DNA of 37,617 nucleotides, from assembly GCA_037447655.1 (NCBI GenBank), contig JBBHKE010001781.1, forward strand, positions 293,601 to 331,217. Direction: 5' to 3'. Shown here piece by piece: positions 31,080-37,617 of this stretch. Origin of the DNA: Zygnema cylindricum. Lineage: Eukaryota > Streptophyta > Zygnematophyceae > Zygnematales > Zygnemataceae. The position numbers were made by a program, and so were the translations under genes. Numbering within the stretch: position 1 is the first letter of the stretch; every line of letters begins with the position of its first letter. The notes beneath the pieces are model-generated. The model was not told the DNA's origin and did not search any database. It was given only the letters and a program-made list of their open reading frames with translations.

Positions 31080-31494
31080 ACCAGCAAACTCCAACCAATG
31101 CAACGAAAATTAGGCAAAAAAAAGTCAAACACTAATTCACCAAAATGCATCCTCAAAAGTTCAGAAACAGCTTGAGAAAGTAGGCAAAATCCACACTAAA
31201 AGAGGTTGTTGAAAGGAAACCGTGCGGACTCCGGCCGAAACCGAGTGAATTAACTTTTAGGTCTTACAATGAAAGTTTAATGATGAAAGAGTAAAGCTAA
31301 GCTTTCAAAAAACTAAGGTAGAAAAAGCCTTGCAAGAAAAACTGACAATTTGACTAAGGAAAAAAACAAGGGAAAAATATAGAAAAATCTAAATCCTCTT
31401 CGACCATGATTGATGAAGCCGCCAGGGCCTCTCTTTTTCCTAATTAGGTTCCTAAAGTCTCTACCCCTGTTGATGAGTTCGCTATAGCATCCGC
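31080..31494. other. AT-rich spacer, no recognised feature
   Basis: It lies between the ~80-bp repeats and copy B. The 95-codon minus-strand ORF (31313-31600) overlaps the start of copy B and has no recognisable domain. Confidence 0.35.
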
Positions 31495-31496
31495 TT

Positions 31497-32398
31497 TGAG
31501 GGCGTTGCAGCTGAACCGTAGTATTTCTGTTATTCAGTCGGTTACCGCAGTTGAGCGCCGTGACCTTGATTCTCACATCAGTTGCTAAGGCAATTCTCAA
31601 AAGTCCTTCTCCTTAAATGGTGTTGCTTTTTCTCTCCCTCTCAAGAACAGTGGAGCAAAACGCGTGATTTTCGGATCCTGGTTTGCGCTCAAAATTTTTT
31701 TAACCGTAGACAAGCTTCAAGCCACGACTACTCGGCTTCTCACTTCATCCGGTACCACGGAGCCGGTGCTTGGAATCACCAAGGACCCATTGACTTTTCG
31801 ATTCCAAAACGGAACCGAGGGTGAGTCCGTGGAAGTTTTTGTCCGAGCATTGGTCACCAAATGCAACGACTACGAATGCTTACTGGGACAGAATGTTATC
31901 TTCTGAATCAGTGGGGGAGTCGATATGCATGATCAGACCTTCGCTTACCGTCCTTCTAATTTTTCGGGACACAAAATCTACCTTCATCTTGTAGTTGCTC
32001 GCAAACCGTTGCCCACTATGGCACATTTGGCTTCCACTCTCCCTGAATTTTCTAGTATCGACCTTAAAGAAGACAATTGCGACTCATTTTTGCGAGAAAG
32101 GTTCTTTCTAGTCACCCCACCATTGCGAGATAGTTTCAGTGAGCTCGGTTTTTCCACCGACTCGCGTTATCTTTTGGATACGGTTGACACCAAGGTCTTT
32201 CCACACATTTTCGATGTGGTGGAAAGCGATACTAACGGGATGTTGAGTCTGAATAAGGTTTATACATGTACAAGAGGTGATCAAGGGTTTCTTATGGAGT
32301 GCCTCTCTCTTCAATTATCCTTTAACTTTGCTAACCATTGCTGCCTTTATATCTGTTCCAAGCCCTCGGCTGTTTTGACCAGCTCATCTACAAGCTAA
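31497..32398 (+). pseudogene. retropepsin-like protein, copy B, with unidentified C-terminal part
   Basis: One plus-strand frame of about 900 bp with two in-frame stops (31586-31588 and 31904-31906). It runs ALQLNRSISVIQSVTAVERR, then KNSGAKRVIFGSWFALKIFL, VLGITKDPLTFRFQNGTEGE, VTKCNDYECLLGQNVIF-stop, and GVDMHDQTFAYRPSNFSGH. The last 130 codons (FLVTPPLRDSFSELGFSTDS, DTVDTKVFPHIFDVVESDTN) are not recognised. The active-site Asp of D-S-G-A is Asn here. The LLGQ-plus-hydrophobic ending and the G-hydrophobic-T pattern fit a retropepsin fold of a plant retroelement; I cannot name the family. TAA at 32396-32398 ends it. Confidence 0.45.
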
Positions 32399-32403
32399 AG
32401 AGC

Positions 32404-32490
32404 AAGGGGGGTGGAATTATTGGGTCCTCTTCACTCTAGGGGAGTATTCTTTCCTTTCTCTCTTTCCATTTCACTTTAGGGGAGTATTCT
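32404..32490 (+). other. possible polypurine tract and LTR start, with 20-bp direct repeat
   Basis: Six bases after the stop of copy B lies AAGGGGGG then TGGAATTATTGGG, a layout like PPT plus LTR beginning TG at 32412. TCACT(C/T)TAGGGGAGTATTCT occurs at 32431-32450 and 32471-32490. No matching upstream LTR was found in the window. Confidence 0.35.
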
Positions 32491-32644
32491 TCCTCTTCTC
32501 TCTTTGGGTCATTTTTATATTTATTTTTTCTCATGGTGTATATACATTTTGGCAATTCATATTTATTTTTGTTGTTATATATGTTTGTGGGCATGACTAT
32601 GCTCGTTTTGATGCATGTTTGCTCGCTTATGTGTCATGCACGAC

Positions 32645-32960
32645 AATTGTCATGCGGCATCGTGTCGCCTACTCACGCGCACGATTATCATGCTCGCACG
32701 CGAAATATTCAGCGCGCGCACACGATATAATGCACGCACGCGCAATATTATAAATGCACGAGCGGTATTTCGCACGCACGCGCGGTATTTTGCAAGCACG
32801 CGCAGTATTTTGCATGCACGCGGCGTATTTCGCATGCACGTATAGTTTTGGGCACGCCTACGCGATTTGCGCGTGCACGCGTGATTTCATGCATGCACCT
32901 ACAATTTTATGCTTGCACGCACGATTTTCGCACGCATGTATAATTTTTGTTCGCACGTGC
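32645..32960 (+). repeat. CpG-rich degenerate ~20-bp minisatellite (GCACGCACGCGNRGTATTTT)
   Basis: About 14 units such as GCACGCACGCGCGGTATTTT, GCAAGCACGCGCAGTATTTT and GCATGCACGCGGCGTATTTC follow one another, with drift at both ends. The lead-in TGTCATGC(G/C)GCATCGTGTCG is shared with about 14010, where a shorter, more degenerate array follows. GCAC/GCGC alternation gives Z-DNA-prone sequence and unusually many CpG sites for transposon DNA in a plant. Confidence 0.8.
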
Positions 32961-32999
32961 GATTTTATTCCAATTCATTTATTTTCAATTTCGTTTAAA

Positions 33000-34116
33000 T
33001 ATACTAATTTTGTGCCAGACCTTTCATTTCGTGCGCAAGTATCTCGATTTGGATTATGTCGTGTCATATGGTTCGATTCATGCGTATGCACGCGATTTTG
33101 AAGTATGGAGGTGGAGTATCGTTTGGAGCGAATCGCGATTTTCGGGCGACGCTTCGATACACATTATTTATTTCAATCGCAAACCCTTGTAGGTTCACGG
33201 GCACATCTAGTTTGAGAGGGTTTTTACCGTCGGACGCTGGATTTTGTTAGGCGTACGGCTGATGATATTGGCCACTTACTAGCCAACATCTTAAGTAGTT
33301 TTATACATGTAAAGTAGGTTAGACGTAGGTTAGTTTTGCTTAGGCCTCGCGTATCTCCAACTTAGGCAAATTCTCAAACTTAGAGAATTTTAGCTTTAGG
33401 ACAAGAATTTTCTTTTGGCGGACTAGCTTTTTTTTTGCTCAATCTCACCGATTGCCCATGTGATTTTTTTCTCTTTACTAGCTAGCTGTAGAAGCTAGAT
33501 AGAGCAAGACTATTCTCCTTGTTTTTCTCCCTTCGTTTTTAATCCACACGACCTTAGGCCACGTCTGAAAGGTTTCCCTCCAAAGTTTGTCTAGGGTGGA
33601 AGTGTGAGATTGGTGATCGCTAGGGAGCACATCTGACTTTGTTATGCTTTCTTCGAGCAGCTTTATAGTTTGGTTGTGTGTGTGTGTCTTGGTTCTATTT
33701 CGGTTGGCTTGAAAGGAGTGTATTTTTGATCAGATTAGGATTTTTCCTTGTTCCGGTTGAAATATTTTTTGTTTTGCTGAGGTAACGAGATAACTCTTCT
33801 AGAGAATGTGGTAAAGACCAAAGAGCCTAGTGGCTACCTCTTGGCTTAGCACATCATATTGTTCTTGATGCTTCCACTTCTAATGGACTTTGTGAGCCTC
33901 CAACCATCTTTTGTAACTATCTCCCCTCTGGAAGTGTTGAAGTTTCTATCCAATGATTGCACCATATTTTTGTTGTCTTTTTTTTTTCCCTCAACGTGCT
34001 CCCATACGTTAATTTTTTGGTTGGATATGTTTCTTGACCCTTCAGTCAGCTTTTGATTTGCACATTGATGAAATTGCCATGGTCAATGTGTTTCTCGTAG
34101 ATGACCGCTTGATTGG
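33000..34116. other. noncoding stretch after the minisatellite
   Basis: An AATCGCGATT palindrome sits near 33130 and an (GT)n run near 33675. No coding domain was recognised. It may be the rest of an LTR beginning near 32412. Confidence 0.35.
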
Positions 34117-35677
34117 TTACTTAGGTTTTTTAGCTACATCTGATTTCCGAGCTTCCCATGCTTGCGCGAACTTCGTTTGAAATAAATTGGTAAATTTCCA
34201 CACTTTTGACTGTGAGGGTCTCTTTGTTATTCTCGGTTTAAGATCTTGATTTGTACTTGTAAACTCCCTATATGCCTCTGTCTTAGATATGTTCACCTTT
34301 TGTTTCAATCACTTTTGGTATGCCTTTGGACATCTTTGGCCTTGGCTTTTTCTGTGACAGGTCACTGATTTTTGATCCGCTTGAAACTTTTGATTCCGTG
34401 TTTGAATCTAGGTGTGGAGGTAGAAGGTTAAGTAATTAGATTGTTCTGCAACTCTTAGAATAGGTGAATCTCCATATTGCTCGTGACTCTACCGTTCCCA
34501 TGTGAGTGTCTCCGACTCCCTTCTCTTTCTTTATCCCTCCCACTTTTTTGATCTCCTTTACTATTTTGATGTACTTGCAGTTGGTTAGCTCTGAGCATCA
34601 AATTTGTTTTCTTGCTCTTTGTCTGATGATAGATTGCTTGCCGTTCCAATTTTGTTTTAGAATGCCTTGGAACTTTGTCTATCAATTTTGGTTCAGTGTT
34701 GATTTTTCTATCTTTTTCTTGCATATTCTTCGACTACACCCGCTTGTCTCTGTTGGAGTTGTCTTTTGCTGTGGTCTCGCTGCTGCGGACGTTCTTCTCT
34801 CCATTTCCAGGTTGTTCGCGAATTTTTGCACCCGTTGTTTGGTAAACAACTCCTCCCAAATCTGTCGAGATCTGCTTGATTGAGTTTGGGTCGCAACAGC
34901 TTTCTTTTGTTGCAGATTTCTGTAGAGGTTTGAATCTGCCTTGGTCAATATTTTTCTCTCTTTGGTTGTCTCCACTCTTTGTGTGCAGGTTGCTTTGTAC
35001 CAACATAAAGTTAGGCTCCTCGTTGGACTTGAAACGAGTCTCCTCATTTTTGTGATTGTCACTTGGAGGTGACTGCCCGACCTTGCTTTCTTTTTCAGTT
35101 TTACTTGCAGGTGAACTGTTGAAACCATCGAGGTTTCTATCGACTTCGAACACGTTTGTGGTGCTGGATTGGATTTCCAACAACACCTCCACCACTTGGC
35201 TCCACTCCTAATTTTCCGAATTCTGCTCTTTTTACCAGGTAAGGACGTTTGAAAATTCTGTCGAAAGTGAAAGGATAAGCCCGCAGATCTGTGTGGCCAT
35301 TGAGAATTTTAGGTGTACTTTTTCTGCCCTGAATAATAGAGTGGAAAAATAGGTGATATAATCTTTGATGGAAGTTCAATCTTTGTGGGATGTTAAGAGA
35401 ATAGTTTTGGTTTCTAGCAAAGGAAAAGTTGGGTTTGACTACATCCTCTCCGTGGTTTGTTTTTGAGTTGTTTTTGTTTCCCTTGATTTCCTCCACACTT
35501 GATGAATCTGTTGCCTTCCTCGATATCTCCTACATCCTTTTTGACCCCATCACTTGTTTGACATGGTCTATCATGATCTCTTTCACTGCCAGAATGTTTG
35601 GTCGTTTGCTTGGGATTTGGTTTTTAGATGAAACCGATCTAATCGCTCTCTGCTTGTTGCCTTTGCAGCCTCTGTAA
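34117..35677 (-). pseudogene. unrecognised Lys/Asn/Ser-rich broken coding region
   Basis: Several long minus-strand frames follow one another: 35496-35137 (119 codons, SLNIPQRLNFHQRLYHLFFH, GHTDLRAYPFTFDRIFKRPY), 35195-34734 (153 codons, PPSDNHKNEETRFKSNEEPN), 34724-34455 (89 codons) and 34308-34117. The frames overlap or nearly touch, as expected for one gene broken by frameshifts, and the plus strand shows mostly Phe/Leu/Ser complement frames. Low-complexity polar sequence with no zinc knuckle or catalytic motif. It might be a gag- or ORF1-like protein of a retroelement, but I cannot assign it. Confidence 0.3.
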
Positions 35678-35689
35678 GAATCAGATGTA

Positions 35690-36105
35690 ACGTCGACTTA
35701 AACTCACAATTTGGATTCGCTTGTACTCGACTCCTCTACTCTTAAGACTTTGAAGAGACACAGGGCACCACTATTTCAGTGGGCCAGTAACGTATTTAGT
35801 TTTAGGTGCTCACCCTAGCCCTTGACTGAGGGTTAGGGTTAAAGATATAGTTCACTAGACTGATTGGAACTTAAAGTGTTGAGTTGAAGAAGATGTTTAT
35901 GGAACAAGTGTGGTTCTTATGGGGATTTTTCGTAGGTAAAGTGTGCAACGAGGGAGTTTAGGATAAACCTTGAAATTTAAGATGGTTTTATGGATTTTCG
36001 GCACTTAAGCAAATTTCAATGAAGTTCATGATAAATTTGTGGAAAAATTGACCTAAGATAACTTTTTCGACAAAAGTAAAAAGAAATAAGGGTTTGAAGA
36101 TTTTT
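35690..36105. other. noncoding stretch
   Basis: It contains GAGGGTTAGGGTTAAAG near 35830, a short TTAGGG-like word that is not a telomeric array. Nothing else was recognised. Confidence 0.4.
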
Positions 36106-36111
36106 TTAAAT

Positions 36112-36228
36112 AGATGAAGGTTTAACCAAAAAAATCTATTTGACAGAGGTAGATGAAGGTTTTGGAAACATGTTTATTTAATGGAGCCAAATGAAGGTTT
36201 TCTAAAACAATTTTATTTGACGAAACAT
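36112..36228. repeat. 39-bp degenerate minisatellite, three units
   Basis: AGATGAAGGTTT-starting units at 36112, 36151 and 36189 each contain CTATTTGACRGA or TTTATTTRAYGRA in the second half. Confidence 0.65.
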
Positions 36229-36229
36229 A

Positions 36230-37439
36230 ATCAAATTCTAAGTAGTTTTTGCAAAACAATTTCTTGACGAAATCAACCTCCACAATCGTGAAGCTTTTTA
36301 GAACACAACCGCAATTTTATTCGTTGAAGCATGATTACACTCTTCACATTTTTTTCAAGACAAAAAGTCTACTAAAACACCTTTTACCACAATACACGAT
36401 AGTCTTGGGCAAAAGAGTTAGACAAACTTACTTGAATCCTTAGTTAACCAATGTTTTGCTCAATTCTTCAACAACTATGTAAACGATCACCATCGTTGCG
36501 CTCTCACGGAAAAAATGACTCTCTTCCTCTTATGTTACTTGGAGAACACTCAAAACGTTCAAGTCAAGGATTTTACATTTCTATAGTTTGTTGCATCCCC
36601 TTCTCGAGTGTCATTTGGCTTGATTCACTACAGCAACCAAAACACAGCATTGGTCAATATCCATTCGAACATTGCGTACACGCGAAAATGGTCAAGTAGG
36701 GAACTTCGGGGAAACGAGGCCAATCACAATAGTGGTTTTAGGTTTTACATAGAAGTTATGTAAGTAGGGAGCTGAACTAATAAAGTTCGTGGTGTAGGTA
36801 TATCTGAAGATCAAATTTTGAACATTTGGAGGTATGTTTCGGTCAATATGATGTTTAGACCATAGAAAACACATATGGTAAAGATGCACCATGTAAATAT
36901 ATCTAGTTCTAGTTAACTAATGAATTTTACCCTTCTAAAGTCAATTTTACCTACTAAACTAAGGAAAATCAAAGTTTAGCACCGATTTTGAGACTTTAGC
37001 GGATCTTTATCTGTCGCTCCCTCCTACCTGTTATCCCAAATCTATATCACTTTCTTGACTCGCCTTTCAAATTACAATCAGAAATATAATTTATTTTTTT
37101 ATCCAACTGAATTTTCAACAAAACAAATACTAAAGCTTAATACAGTTTGGTTGCCAAATTTTGAACTTTGGGTAGTGATTTTGACCAATAAGGTAGCCAA
37201 TGGAACTCTCAAACCCTCATGGAGCTAAATTTCACCAACCAAAACAACTTCTTGTAAGTTAAATTTTACCAACCAAAATAAGGTTAAAGGTTTCACTAAT
37301 TGACTTTCCGAGACTTTATTTTCACTATTTTTTTTACTTAATCTATCGTTGGAACAATGGCGACCATAATAGACCATGCGAAATAAAAAATTTGAAAAAA
37401 AAATGAAACTAAAAAAATAATGGCAAAATTCTCTATGTG
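36230..37439. other. AT-rich noncoding stretch
   Basis: The words AAATTT(C/T)ACCAACCAAAA repeat near 37226 and 37261. No gene or RNA was recognised; ORFs here are short and have no domain. Confidence 0.4.
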
Positions 37440-37617
37440 ATAGGGTTTATCATTACTTATGTACAATTATAAAAAAAAAAAGAAAAAAAATATTAAAACG
37501 ATAAAAAAAAAAAAATTACTAAAAAAAAAAAAAAAAAAATAAAAATATAATAAAAAAAAAAAAAAAACAAAAAAAAAAAAAAAAAAAAAAAAAATAAAAA
37601 AAATAAAAAAAAAAAAA
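37440..37617. repeat. A-rich tract at the window end
   Basis: Nearly pure A with a few T, C and G. It may be a decayed poly(A) tract, A-rich low-complexity DNA or a poorly assembled contig end. Confidence 0.9.

Noticed and set aside
31313-31600. 95-codon minus-strand ORF
   Set aside because: Overlaps the plus-strand retropepsin-like frame and shows no domain of its own.
35820-35850. Telomere-like GGGTTAGGGTT word
   Set aside because: Only a couple of units; not an array.

Overview
The window looks like gene-poor, transposon-rich nuclear DNA of a land plant or close streptophyte. The reasons are two decayed Ty1/copia elements of plant type with an initiator-tRNA-like primer-binding site, a hAT-like non-autonomous element, a plant PIF/Harbinger-style Myb/SANT coding relic, long pyrimidine tracts and (AT)n microsatellites. 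I see no intact protein-coding host gene, rRNA, tRNA or CRISPR array. The species cannot be fixed from this sequence.

Region by region. 1-6.2 kb is noncoding sequence with a CT-rich tract (1200-1860), a cluster of GCGACGA motifs (2905-3125), a diverged ~200-bp duplication (4180-4590) and one doubtful small ORF. 6247-6996 is a hAT-like element with 8-bp target duplication. 7.6-8.3 kb is a second CT-rich tract, followed by GCGACGA fold-back clusters at 8.9-9.3 and 10.3-10.5 kb. Between them at 9.43-9.79 kb lies an LTR-like module with hairpins. 10.8-13.3 kb (minus strand) is a broken DDE_1-type transposase whose coding parts are separated by a 500-bp pyrimidine tract. 13.4-14.35 kb has another motif cluster, a coiled-coil coding scrap and an LTR-like repeat ending in a 10-N gap. 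15.39-16.55 kb (minus strand) is a broken Myb/SANT plus coiled-coil gene. It abuts a 5.3-kb polypurine (GGGA-type) satellite with higher-order structure (16.55-21.83 kb).

22.16-28.21 kb is a minus-strand copia element: LTR, RNase H, RT, integrase, protease, gag, PBS and a partial second LTR. Its lower LTR is shared with the start of another copia copy, so two copies lay in tandem. Both outer ends are cut at AT-rich microsatellites. 28.2-30.37 kb is part of a second, different copia element (integrase, protease, gag). 30.38-32.4 kb carries two diverged plus-strand copies of a retropepsin-like coding segment, one continuing into a ~900-bp frame that ends near a possible PPT/LTR start. 32.65-32.96 kb is a CpG-rich ~20-bp minisatellite related to the repeat at 14.0 kb. 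34.1-35.7 kb (minus) holds an unrecognised Lys/Asn/Ser-rich broken reading frame. The last kilobases are AT-rich and end in nearly pure A.

Nothing here forms a working pathway. The biology is nested, mutually truncating transposons, and simple repeats grow where these elements break or within their introns.
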